Source: Chitinophaga sp. SYP-B3965
GTDB taxonomy: Bacteria > Bacteroidota > Bacteroidia > Chitinophagales > Chitinophagaceae
NCBI RefSeq assembly: GCF_009647655.1
Contig: NZ_WJFD01000005.1
Location: 124,001 to 188,000, forward strand
Reading direction: 5' to 3'
DNA: 64,000 nucleotides
Shown here one piece after another: positions 16,299-25,360 of the stretch. The notes under the pieces are model-generated. The model had not been told where the DNA came from. It ran no database searches and saw only the letters and a program-made list of their open reading frames with translations. Positions within the stretch are counted from its first letter, which is position 1; each line of letters opens with the position of its first letter. A program made the position numbers and the translations under genes.

Positions 16299-18943
16299 GC
16301 AACCCCGTAACCATATCACCCAGGCCCCCGGTGATAAAAAGTATGAACTATGAACTGCTGCGCACACAAGGCCTGCAGTACATCGAAAAGGTGGCCAGCC
16401 AGCTGTGGACAGATTACAATGTGCACGATCCGGGTATCACCCTGCTGGAACTGTTATGTTATGCCATCACGGACCTGGGGTACCGTACGGCTATGCCGGT
16501 AAAAGACCTGCTGGCTACCAAAACGGATAACAAACTCACCTTCCAGCAACAGTTCTATTCCGCAGCACAGATCCTGCCTAACAGGCCTGTTACCGTAAAT
16601 GATTACCGCAAGCTTTTTATTGATATCCCCGGCATTAAAAATGCCTGGATCAGGAAAGCTGTTTATACACTTTACTACGATGCAAAAACAACTACGCTGG
16701 TAGCAACGCCACCACTTGCAAATAGTTTTACACCGCTTGCGCTGAATGGTATTTATGATGTGTTACTGGAATTAGATGCCCTCACCCCGGAAGAAGAGGA
16801 TACGCTTACGCCCGGCCAGATCAACGACAGGAAAGATGCCCTGATCCTGCTGGCGCGCGAAGCGTACCATGGCAACCGTAACCTCTGTGAGGATTTAGGC
16901 AGCATCACCCTCATCCCGGAACAACGCATCCAGATCTGTGCGGACATTGAGATCAAAGCGGAGGCTAATCCGGAGGAAGTGATGGCGGAAGTGTTATTCG
17001 GTATTCAACAGTATTTGTCTCCATTGATCAGGCAATATACCCTGGCAGAAATGCTGGAGATGAAATACCCGATGGATGAGATCTTTGAAGGCCCGTATCT
17101 CACCAATGGATTCCTGCCGGATAAAGCACTGGCTGAATCTGTACTGCGCACGCATATTTACAGTTCTGATATCATTGGTATTGTGATGGATATCGCCGGC
17201 GTGGTGTCTGTAAAAGAGATCCTGCTGAATTACTGTGACATGCCCAATGGCCGCCATGAATGGTGTTTGCCGGTAGCAGCCTGGCATAAACCAACATTGT
17301 GCCTGGATAAAGCAGCGATCCATTTCTTTAAAGATGTGATCCCTGTTACGGTAAAGAAGGATGTGGCCCTTGATCTGCTCAATGAGAAAATTAATGTAGT
17401 CAACAAACTCGTAAAGAGCTCAGATTATGATTACGGATTGGGCCGTTACATGGATGTAGCGGACTATACACCCTTATTGCATCAACTGCCTATCACATAT
17501 GGGGTAGGGCCTTTCGGATTACCTGCTCAGGCTACTGAAGAACGCAGGGCCATAGCGAAACAACTGAAAGGTTATCTGCTGTTCTTTGACCAGATGCTCG
17601 CCAATTACCTCGCGCAGTTAAGTAATGTACGTAGTTTGTTCCGCGTACAGTTCTCTGAAGCAGAACTAACTGAAGACCCGCATACTTATTTCTTCCAGAA
17701 AATAAAAGCAGCAGGTTTCCCAGGGATTGAAGAACTGCTGAAGGATTATGCCACATTTGAACAACCAGGCGTTAACCACCTGCCGGAACTGATCAACAGT
17801 TATGATAAGCCGGTAGAACGCAGCAACCGTTTCCTCGATCATTTATTATCCCGTTTCGCAGAACGTTTTTCTGATTATGTGATGCAGTTATATTCCCTGT
17901 ATGGCCAGAAGGCAGCAGAGGATGTATTGGTGGATAAAAAAGTATTCCTGAATGAATATCCTGCGATCAGTCGCGACCGCTCTGCGGGATTCGATTACTT
18001 TAATAACGACGTAGAAGTATGGGATACGGATAATGTAAGCGGCATGGAACACCGGATTGCCCGGCTGATCGGCATCCCTAATTATAACCGCAGGGTGATC
18101 TCTGTGATCAAATATGAGATCTATCAAGAACTGGATGCAGATGGCAAAGATGAATTCCGCTTCCGTTTAATAGACCCTGTTACGAATAAGATCCTCCTGA
18201 GCAGCAGTCACAAATACAGCGTTCGGGCAGATTGTGAGGTGGCCTTTAAAACCGCCATGCGCCTCTGTGCAGATGGCAGTAATTACAGCGCCAAACTCAC
18301 TTCAGATGGTAAACATTATTTCAATGTAACAGAAAACGGGAATGTAATTGCCCGCAGGATAGAATACTTTGAAACAGCAGAACAGATGGATGATGCCATC
18401 GACTTCCTCATGGCATTTGTGAGAAAGAATTATAGTGATGAAGGATTCTTTGTGGTAGAGCACATCCTGTTAAGGCCGGATATAGCTTATTTAAAGACCG
18501 TTCCGGGGGAAGCCGTGAACCCGGATAACTTCCTGCCTGTTTGTGCAGATAAAGATTGTGACGACGGTTGCGCGATGGACCCGTATTCTTTCCGTATCAC
18601 CGTGATCATGCCGGCTAATACTGCCCGGTTCAGGGAAACAGGTTTTCGCGAGTACATTGAAAAACTCATTCGGATGGAAACACCAGCCCATGTGCAACCT
18701 AAGATCTGCTGGCTGAATGATACGGAACTGGGTCTTTTTGAATCCGCTTTCCGCACATGGCTGGAATTGAAACAACAGGAAGAGATGAATACACCGGAAG
18801 GATTAGCCGCTTTACAGGAACTGATCAAAATACTCTACCAGGTAAAAAGTATCTATCCGGTAGGTGAACTCAGTGATTGTGCAAGCCCCAGTCAAACCCC
18901 CATTTTATTAGGAAGAACAAATCTTGGTAATCAGAACGCCTAA
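16295..18943 (+). CDS. Large baseplate protein 2 (gp6-like wedge, Pvc12-like)
   Basis: 882 aa from the ATG at 16295, which overlaps the upstream stop (ATGA). The strongest family marker is near residue 45: LWTDYNVHDPGITLLELLCY, followed by AITDLGYRTAMPVKDLL. The C-terminal domain DPYSFRITVIMPANTARFRE, followed by EYIEKLIRMETPAHVQPKIC, is also typical of eCIS Pvc12 proteins. Together with the preceding protein it should form the wedge heterodimer that surrounds the spike. An unusual cysteine cluster (PVCADKDCDDGCAMD) stands just before this last domain. Confidence 0.9.
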   Translation: MSNPVTISPRPPVIKSMNYELLRTQGLQYIEKVASQLWTDYNVHDPGITLLELLCYAITDLGYRTAMPVKDLLATKTDNKLTFQQQFYSAAQILPNRPVTVNDYRKLFIDIPGIKNAWIRKAVYTLYYDAKTTTLVATPPLANSFTPLALNGIYDVLLELDALTPEEEDTLTPGQINDRKDALILLAREAYHGNRNLCEDLGSITLIPEQRIQICADIEIKAEANPEEVMAEVLFGIQQYLSPLIRQYTLAEMLEMKYPMDEIFEGPYLTNGFLPDKALAESVLRTHIYSSDIIGIVMDIAGVVSVKEILLNYCDMPNGRHEWCLPVAAWHKPTLCLDKAAIHFFKDVIPVTVKKDVALDLLNEKINVVNKLVKSSDYDYGLGRYMDVADYTPLLHQLPITYGVGPFGLPAQATEERRAIAKQLKGYLLFFDQMLANYLAQLSNVRSLFRVQFSEAELTEDPHTYFFQKIKAAGFPGIEELLKDYATFEQPGVNHLPELINSYDKPVERSNRFLDHLLSRFAERFSDYVMQLYSLYGQKAAEDVLVDKKVFLNEYPAISRDRSAGFDYFNNDVEVWDTDNVSGMEHRIARLIGIPNYNRRVISVIKYEIYQELDADGKDEFRFRLIDPVTNKILLSSSHKYSVRADCEVAFKTAMRLCADGSNYSAKLTSDGKHYFNVTENGNVIARRIEYFETAEQMDDAIDFLMAFVRKNYSDEGFFVVEHILLRPDIAYLKTVPGEAVNPDNFLPVCADKDCDDGCAMDPYSFRITVIMPANTARFRETGFREYIEKLIRMETPAHVQPKICWLNDTELGLFESAFRTWLELKQQEEMNTPEGLAALQELIKILYQVKSIYPVGELSDCASPSQTPILLGRTNLGNQNA

Positions 18944-18960
18944 ACGTTAAAGTTATTTTT

Positions 18961-21825
18961 ATGGAAAATATACCCGTAAAACTGAAAGTACCCCCTCCTC
19001 CCTTCAATTATTTTGAAGACAACCAGGTGTTAACAGCCACCCAACTGAACAATGCTATCCGGTACTTTGATTACCAGGACCGGCTTACCCGTACACGCCT
19101 CATTGGCGCCGGTATTGTATGCGGATTAAAAGTGCTCTTTGGCACCAGTGATATTACCGTCACCAAAGGTTGTGGTCTCACTTCTGACGGCGATATCATC
19201 AGCCTTCCGCAGGACCTTACTTACGTACAGCTCACCGCATTTGACGACAGCAAGGCACAGTACCTTCCTTTCCGGAATGAGGAAAAGCAGATCCCGCTGT
19301 TTGAACTGATGGTGAAAGGAGCACAGTCTCCCGGCAACCAGGAAATAACACCCATCAATACGTTCTTCTCCCAGAACGCGGCGGCGGACTATGTTGTATT
19401 GCTTTACCTGAGCCAGTTCCTGGAAGATACAGACATCTGTTCTTCTGTTGATTGCGATAATAAAGGTATCCTGCAGCAAAATAACCTGCATGCTTTACTG
19501 ATCAGCAAAGCGGATTACGAACGTATCCACCAGGACCCGGATTGCTGTAGCGAACAGTATTTTGATATGCCGGATGCATTTGTACCACGGGTTATATTTA
19601 ACCCCGCTTCGGATGTATTCAACTATAATAACTTTAAGAAACAGTACCAGACGGCCATTGAAGAAACTTCCAAGTTGCTGGCGAAACCTTTGGGTATGGC
19701 AGATGACCTGGCGAAAGCTTTGCAGAAATGTTACCTGCAAAGTGGAGAAGTGCCGCAGTCACCGGCAGTGAATATACGGCCTGTGCTAACGGACAATCCT
19801 ACACGACCTGTTACAGAAGGTACCGGAACAGTGAGGCCCGTAGCTACTGCCGCTACTTTAAATACAGAACTCATTTCCCGCATCAGCACATTAGGTCTCC
19901 GGTTGCCAGCCAGCCTGGTAGCCCGTTTCCGTAATCTCAGTGGCGCCGCCGCTGCTGATTTTCAGTCGCGTATGCCGGAACTGCTGAAAGCTGCGCTGGA
20001 AACATACGGCATCCAGTATCTCTATGATTTCATCAAAGATGTAGCAGTTGCTTACACAGAATTCAGAGAAGCTACTTTTGATCTTTGCCAGGGTTGCTGT
20101 ATTGCACCGGAGCTATTTCCCAAACATCTTGCATTGGGATTGGTACAAGACCCCAGTGAAGATATCAGCTGCCGTTACCGTCAATGTTTTATTGAATCAC
20201 CCATACTGAATAACAAGGATGAGCAACTGCGCAAGGCGTTGTATTTATACAACCGCCTTGTTCAGATCATCCAGAGCTATGAGTACAATCCCAGCCAAAG
20301 GGATCAGGGTGTTAGAGTAACGCCAACAGTTAATACAGAACGTCCGCTGGGAGAGAAGAGTATTCCTTATTATTTCAAACCGCAATCGCTGATAGAAGAA
20401 TGGGATTATGAACGTTACCGCCGCCGTGCTATTGATACGCACCTGAATTATTTCGCTGCAGAGAATGCGCCGGAAACAATGCCACATATACGCCAGCCTT
20501 TGGACTATGACCTGGATAAATACAACTTCTTCCGCATAGAAGGCCATGTGGGCAAAAGCTATGAGAATGTATATTCCCAACTGGATAAACTCCGCGAAGG
20601 AAAAGATCTTCCTTTTGAGATCATGGGCCTGCAGCTGGATGCTATCAGGAATTTCATCATCCCCAAATGGGAATACCATCCGCCTTACCTGGATGTGTTG
20701 CATGAAATGAATAAGTACAAGCTCACAGATTACCTGGATAAGATGAAAGGGTTTAATGATGACCTGGAGCTTAAGATGCCTACAGAAATAGAACTGGCAC
20801 AACCGGGTGTTTCCAACTATTACGGTAATGCAAAGGACATCCGTTCCAAAGCAGTGGATAAGAAAAAAGAACTGGATAAAGAGATCGCAGATATCAAACC
20901 CTTACTTAACCTGAATATCAGCCAGCTAAAAACAATGGATTTCGCACCCGCGCATGAATCCATTGCCATGAAAGCTGCCGTGCTGAACAACGGAGCCAAA
21001 CTGCTTACACGTACAGCACTCTCCACACCGCTGCAAAACATTGCGCAGATCCATACGCCTGCTTTGCTTGACTGGATCAAGAACCTGGCAGTAGATACCA
21101 GCGAAGCCATCAAGGATAGTTACATCTTCATGAACTTCCTCAAGGATAATCCTTCGCTGCTACATAATGCCGGCGTGCAAAAGGGCGGCACTTTCCTGAT
21201 CGTATATGCCATCGTGAATACGAATAACAGGAATGAAAGAATAGTAGTGGGAGACTTCTATGTCCCCTATATCGTACAACCGCAACAGGTAGCAAAACCG
21301 AATACACCACTGCCTATTAAACCAATAAAGGTAATGCCGGTAAGGCCGTTGCCAGCACATATATTCGACCTGGTACCGGATATCAAAAAGCCACCGATCC
21401 TCAACCTGGATTTCATCAATATCAAAGACAAACTGGATAAAGATATCCTCACCGTAAACGGCCTGTTCACAGACCTGAAAGCCACGGTGAATGAAAAGGT
21501 ACTGGATGTGAATACAAGGCTCGGTACACTGGCCACGAAAGGTGAAGTGCAATCCCTGGTAACAGACAACATGCTCAACGTAGCAAGGGATTACAAACAA
21601 AACTTCGACTCTGTGGTACAGGTGATCAAAACGAGAGATGTAACCGGTGGTGTGAAAGGTCAGTTTGAAGCCGCGAACTTTGGTAAGATGGAACTGGATG
21701 AAGCAGCTATTAAGAGCCTCTCTGCGAATGAAATGGAGGTGATGGCAGCTAATTACAGGGACTCACTGGCCAAACTGGAACAGAACCGTACAGACTTTAA
21801 GAATTTCAATTTTATAAAGAGATAA
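18961..21825 (+). CDS. eCIS-associated large protein, candidate fibre or baseplate-cage subunit (954 aa)
   Basis: The N-terminal ~110 residues contain FEDNQVLTATQLNNAIRYFD, YQDRLTRTRLIGAGIVCGLK and ITVTKGCGLTSDGDIISLPQ, a pattern recurring in Bacteroidota eCIS loci that looks like a tail-attachment beta domain. Cysteine clusters follow (CSSVDCDNKG, DPDCCSE, LCQGCCIAPELF, CRYRQC). A Pro/Thr linker lies near residue 280. The C-terminal half is largely helical with coiled-coil-like stretches (KAVDKKKELDKEIADIKPLL). It occupies the position of the Afp13 fibre gene but lacks the trimeric fibre repeats and adenovirus-like tip seen there. Either a host-contact fibre or a cage component is possible; function is not proven. 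Confidence 0.7.
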   Translation: MENIPVKLKVPPPPFNYFEDNQVLTATQLNNAIRYFDYQDRLTRTRLIGAGIVCGLKVLFGTSDITVTKGCGLTSDGDIISLPQDLTYVQLTAFDDSKAQYLPFRNEEKQIPLFELMVKGAQSPGNQEITPINTFFSQNAAADYVVLLYLSQFLEDTDICSSVDCDNKGILQQNNLHALLISKADYERIHQDPDCCSEQYFDMPDAFVPRVIFNPASDVFNYNNFKKQYQTAIEETSKLLAKPLGMADDLAKALQKCYLQSGEVPQSPAVNIRPVLTDNPTRPVTEGTGTVRPVATAATLNTELISRISTLGLRLPASLVARFRNLSGAAAADFQSRMPELLKAALETYGIQYLYDFIKDVAVAYTEFREATFDLCQGCCIAPELFPKHLALGLVQDPSEDISCRYRQCFIESPILNNKDEQLRKALYLYNRLVQIIQSYEYNPSQRDQGVRVTPTVNTERPLGEKSIPYYFKPQSLIEEWDYERYRRRAIDTHLNYFAAENAPETMPHIRQPLDYDLDKYNFFRIEGHVGKSYENVYSQLDKLREGKDLPFEIMGLQLDAIRNFIIPKWEYHPPYLDVLHEMNKYKLTDYLDKMKGFNDDLELKMPTEIELAQPGVSNYYGNAKDIRSKAVDKKKELDKEIADIKPLLNLNISQLKTMDFAPAHESIAMKAAVLNNGAKLLTRTALSTPLQNIAQIHTPALLDWIKNLAVDTSEAIKDSYIFMNFLKDNPSLLHNAGVQKGGTFLIVYAIVNTNNRNERIVVGDFYVPYIVQPQQVAKPNTPLPIKPIKVMPVRPLPAHIFDLVPDIKKPPILNLDFINIKDKLDKDILTVNGLFTDLKATVNEKVLDVNTRLGTLATKGEVQSLVTDNMLNVARDYKQNFDSVVQVIKTRDVTGGVKGQFEAANFGKMELDEAAIKSLSANEMEVMAANYRDSLAKLEQNRTDFKNFNFIKR

Positions 21826-21828
21826 TAG

Positions 21829-23313
21829 ATGCAGTCACACGTCATCCATACCATGAAAGTGTCGCTCCGCGTACCCGATATGGAAAACGCCTTTCCCATG
21901 CAACAGCGTGTGAAAGAGTGCCTGGGGAAGGAGTGGGATGAACAGCTGACGGCTATCCTTGATAAATACAGTGCAGCAAACCAGTTCCTGCAGATCCCCC
22001 GTTTGCAGATCAACCTGGAACCTATGCCGGCACATCAGTGGGAGACACATTTTAAAGAACGATTTATGGAGGCTTTGGACAAAGCACTATCCCAATACAG
22101 TCAAGAGGCTCCTGCACAACAAACAGCGGAGCATGCAGCCGGAGCGTTCCAGGAAGAAGATCGCCCCTGGGGACCCTGTACCGCCAGTGAACAATACCAG
22201 GATATCTGGTTGTTCTTCATGCAACATGGTATGCTGCCTTGGTGGGCACAATCAGAAACAGCGGAAGAACTCGAAGATAAAGTGATCACCGCCGTAAGAA
22301 TGCAACCTGAATTCTGTAAAGAAGAATGGACACGCGCCTGGTTAAAAGGACATCTCTCTGTGCAGCGATGGGTGCAGCAATGTTCCCCTACTTTGCAACA
22401 TGCAGTACTGGAAGCACTTGCAGGGCAAAGTGTAGCAGGGACTATAGTAGGGTGGGAGGCAACGATGCTGCTGGGGTTTTCAACGAGCACCAGTACCGTG
22501 AACCTTCGCCGCCTGCAATGTTTGTATTGGGATGTGATCTTACGCTTGCTATTAACGGAAGAAGAAAGGGTTTTGCAGCCTGTAGCTATTATTCCTTTGC
22601 TGAAAAAGCATTGGGAGAAATGGATCAATGTTGAAATGGGAACGGTGGAAATGGAGATATTGGAGATGATTGTTTTTAAAACAGGAAGAACAGAAACAGT
22701 TTCTTCAATTGAAACAATTGAAACAAAAACTGAAACAACTCAAATAGGCAAAACAAAGGAAATAACCCAGCCAGCCAAACCATCTTCCCCGGACCTCGGC
22801 ATAGGAGAACACCTGCTGATCAGAGATGCAGGCCTGGTATTATTACATCCGTTCTTAGTGCATCTTTTTAAACACTTTGAATGGCTGGAAGAGAATGATA
22901 CCCGCATCCTTCCAATATATGTCCATAGGGCAGTACACCTGTTGTCATTCCTTGTAAGCGGAGAAGAACAAATGCCGGAATACAACCTGGTTTTCCCTAA
23001 ACTACTATGTGGCCTGCCGCTCGACACGCCGCTGGAAAAAGATGTACACCTCACTGCTGAAGAAAAACAACAGGCACACGAATTGTTGGAAGTAGTGATA
23101 AAATACTGGGATGCATTAGGCACTACCAGTCCGGAAGGATTACGGAGCACCTTCCTGCAAAGGGAAGGAAAGCTGATCTTCGAGGAAGACCAGTGGCTGC
23201 TGATCGTTACCACCCAAACAGTTGACATTCTTCTGAACCGGTTGCCCTGGGGATTTGGCTTTGTGAAACTCCCATGGATGGAACAACTGCTGAAAGTACA
23301 ATGGAACCCATAA
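21829..23313 (+). CDS. Contractile injection system tape measure protein (CIS_TMP, Pvc14-like)
   Basis: 494 aa. The N-terminus VSLRVPDMENAFPMQQRVKE, then QFLQIPRLQINLEPM matches the CIS_TMP start ('..D..A..LQ.R......ILRI.RLELDLG'). The C-terminus has the conserved IRDAGLVLLHPFLVHLFKHF, FPKLLCGLPLDTPLEKD, PEGLRSTFLQREGKLIFEED and RLPWGFGFVKLPWM. In Afp14/Pvc14 this protein sets particle length and primes tube assembly. A Glu/Thr/Ile-rich linker around residues 285-315 (ETVSSIETIETKTETTQIGK) contains small in-frame DNA repeats. It starts 3 bases after the previous stop and its 3' end overlaps the GH46 gene. Confidence 0.92.
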   Translation: MQSHVIHTMKVSLRVPDMENAFPMQQRVKECLGKEWDEQLTAILDKYSAANQFLQIPRLQINLEPMPAHQWETHFKERFMEALDKALSQYSQEAPAQQTAEHAAGAFQEEDRPWGPCTASEQYQDIWLFFMQHGMLPWWAQSETAEELEDKVITAVRMQPEFCKEEWTRAWLKGHLSVQRWVQQCSPTLQHAVLEALAGQSVAGTIVGWEATMLLGFSTSTSTVNLRRLQCLYWDVILRLLLTEEERVLQPVAIIPLLKKHWEKWINVEMGTVEMEILEMIVFKTGRTETVSSIETIETKTETTQIGKTKEITQPAKPSSPDLGIGEHLLIRDAGLVLLHPFLVHLFKHFEWLEENDTRILPIYVHRAVHLLSFLVSGEEQMPEYNLVFPKLLCGLPLDTPLEKDVHLTAEEKQQAHELLEVVIKYWDALGTTSPEGLRSTFLQREGKLIFEEDQWLLIVTTQTVDILLNRLPWGFGFVKLPWMEQLLKVQWNP

Positions 23314-23999
23314 ACCAATTAGCGATGATAACACCAGAGAACAAAAAGAAGATTTTACAGATCGTGAACGTGTTTGAAACCGGCACACCAGAAGGCAAAT
23401 ACGACGCGATCGCCATCTTCCCTGATGGAAAAGGCGGCAGCCGCCAGATCACGTATGGCCGCAGCCAGACAACAGAACAAGGTAACCTGCGTAACCTGCT
23501 GGAAAGATATATTTCATTGGGCGGCAGCTTCTCTGCTGCGTTCCAGCCTTTTATGTCCCAGGTAGGAAGAGTACCGCTGGTGGATAATAAAGAATTCAAA
23601 CAACTGCTGAAGGACAGTGCAAAGGAAGACCCCAGGATGCGTATCGCACAGGATGAAACATTTGAGATCCTGTATTACCAGCCTGCCGTTCACTTCTTTA
23701 ATGGAGAAGGTTTCACCTTACCGCTCAGCTTACTGGTGATCTACGATAGCTATATTCACTCCGGTTCTATTCCCGGTTTTCTGCGTACCCGTTTTGCAGA
23801 ACGTACACCTTTAAGAGGAGGGGATGAAAAGGTGTGGATAGAAGAGTACACAAAAGCCCGCCAGAACTGGCTGGCCACTCACAAGCGAAAAATATTACAT
23901 GCTACTGCAGTGAGGCCTAAAACATACCTCGCACAGATGGCGAAAGGGAACTGGGACCTCTCAGCTCCTGTTACAACTCAAGGCGTTACCATACCATAA
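23301..23999 (+). CDS. GH46 chitosanase-like glycoside hydrolase in the eCIS operon
   Basis: 232 aa from the ATG at 23301 (alternatives at 23274 and 23325; the last gives MITPENKKKIL, which looks like the family N-terminus). The segment VNVFETGTPEGKYDAIAIFP, then DGKGGSRQITYGRSQTTEQG corresponds to the GH46 catalytic region. E26 lies where the general acid Glu is in Streptomyces chitosanase and D42 where the second carboxylate is, followed by the G-x-S/GNL-x-LL-x-Y pattern. GH46 enzymes have a lysozyme-like fold and hydrolyse chitosan; peptidoglycan activity is conceivable. There is no signal peptide. The gene overlaps the tape-measure stop and ends 1 base before the ATPase gene, so it is built into the operon. 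Cargo, tail lysin or release factor are the options. Confidence 0.8.
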   Translation: MEPINQLAMITPENKKKILQIVNVFETGTPEGKYDAIAIFPDGKGGSRQITYGRSQTTEQGNLRNLLERYISLGGSFSAAFQPFMSQVGRVPLVDNKEFKQLLKDSAKEDPRMRIAQDETFEILYYQPAVHFFNGEGFTLPLSLLVIYDSYIHSGSIPGFLRTRFAERTPLRGGDEKVWIEEYTKARQNWLATHKRKILHATAVRPKTYLAQMAKGNWDLSAPVTTQGVTIP

Positions 24000-24000
24000 T

Positions 24001-25311
24001 ATGCATCCTTCTCTATATACCGCCATACAACACCTCACCGCTTTTATACAGGCGCGGCTGGCTACGTACCTGAGCCAGGAAGCCGTGATGATGGGTGATT
24101 ATCCCGCGCAGATCACCATGGCCAACGCAGAGATACCTGCCTTTTCTTCTTTCGGTGAAAAGGAACAGGTGGTGTTGTTACTGGCATTGATGCCGCATTT
24201 GCACCCCGGATATTTTGAAGGGGTTATTCAGCAGTATCTCCCGCAGGGAGGAGACTTTCCTGCGTTTGGCGGTGTGAAAGGAACTAACCACCGCGCCATG
24301 CAGCCTACCGGTGAAACGGCGCAATTCCTGCTGGCAGGGAAGGACCTGGCGGAACGCATCCAGGTACAGGAACTTTTTTCCGCAGATCATATTTTCTATC
24401 AGCAGGATATCTGCTGGCTGGAAACGGTGAAGGAAGGAGAACCTTTTATGAGCGGCCGTATTGTGCTTTCCTCTGAATGGCTGGACAAAGTTTTACTGGG
24501 CCGCGAAACACTGCCGCGCTTCAGTGCTGATTTCCCGGCAAGAAGATTAGAAACTCAGATGACCTGGGAGGATGTGGTCTTACATCCTATCACCAAAGAA
24601 CAGATCCAGGACATCAGTATCTGGCTGAAACACCATGAGCTTTTCAGCAAGGATAACAACCTTGGCCGGAAAGTGAAACCGGGCTACAGGGCCTTGTTCT
24701 ATGGCCCTCCGGGAACGGGCAAGACCTTAACGGCTAACCTGCTGGGCCAGCAGTTCGGTAAAGAAGTGTATTGTATTGATCTTTCGCAGGTGATCTCCAA
24801 ATACATTGGCGAAACAGAAAAGAACCTCGAAAAGATCTTCAACCGTGCAGAGCATAAGAACTGGATCCTTTTCTTTGATGAAGCAGATGCCCTTTTCGGA
24901 AAACGCACCAGCGTGCAAAGTTCGCATGACCGTTATGCCAACCAGGAAGTATCCTACCTCCTGCAAAGGGTAGAAGCCTTTTCCGGCTTGCTGATCCTTG
25001 CCTCCAATTTCAAGAATAACCTGGATGATGCTTTCCTGCGCCGTTTTCATGCTATTATCCACTTCCCCATGCCGAATGCAGAGGAGCGCCTGATGATCTG
25101 GGAAAAAAGCATGCCTGCCAGTTTGCACCGCAACGGCAATCTCGATCTCCGCTCGCTGGCGGAACGTTTTGAACTCTCCGGGGCTTCCATCCTCAATATC
25201 ATGCATTATGCCTCCCTGCGCGCTTTTGCCCGCAATGATCAGCAGTTACATCTCTCTGAAGTAATGGAGGGGGTCAGGAAAGAACTAATGAAGGAAGAAA
25301 AATCATTCTGA
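24001..25311 (+). CDS. AAA+ ATPase of the eCIS (Pvc15/Afp15-like)
   Basis: 436 aa. N-terminal ~200 residues are CIS-specific. The AAA+ core has Walker A GPPGTGKT at 235-242, Walker B ILFFDEADALFG at 289-300, sensor ASN at 334-336 and an arginine finger region FLRRFH near 346-351. Winged-helix-like residues follow. Afp15 is required for particle assembly and is thought to act as an assembly or cargo-loading ATPase. It closes the operon; the next gene begins 49 bases later and is unrelated. Confidence 0.94.
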   Translation: MHPSLYTAIQHLTAFIQARLATYLSQEAVMMGDYPAQITMANAEIPAFSSFGEKEQVVLLLALMPHLHPGYFEGVIQQYLPQGGDFPAFGGVKGTNHRAMQPTGETAQFLLAGKDLAERIQVQELFSADHIFYQQDICWLETVKEGEPFMSGRIVLSSEWLDKVLLGRETLPRFSADFPARRLETQMTWEDVVLHPITKEQIQDISIWLKHHELFSKDNNLGRKVKPGYRALFYGPPGTGKTLTANLLGQQFGKEVYCIDLSQVISKYIGETEKNLEKIFNRAEHKNWILFFDEADALFGKRTSVQSSHDRYANQEVSYLLQRVEAFSGLLILASNFKNNLDDAFLRRFHAIIHFPMPNAEERLMIWEKSMPASLHRNGNLDLRSLAERFELSGASILNIMHYASLRAFARNDQQLHLSEVMEGVRKELMKEEKSF

Positions 25312-25360
25312 TCTGCCATGTAGATTCATTATTTTAGCCCCTTATACCAACGATCTGAAT

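Noticed and set aside
5422-25311. Prophage or type VI secretion system
   Set aside because: No capsid, portal, terminase, integrase or TssJLM genes; CIS_TMP, DUF4255 and the Afp15-type ATPase point to an eCIS.
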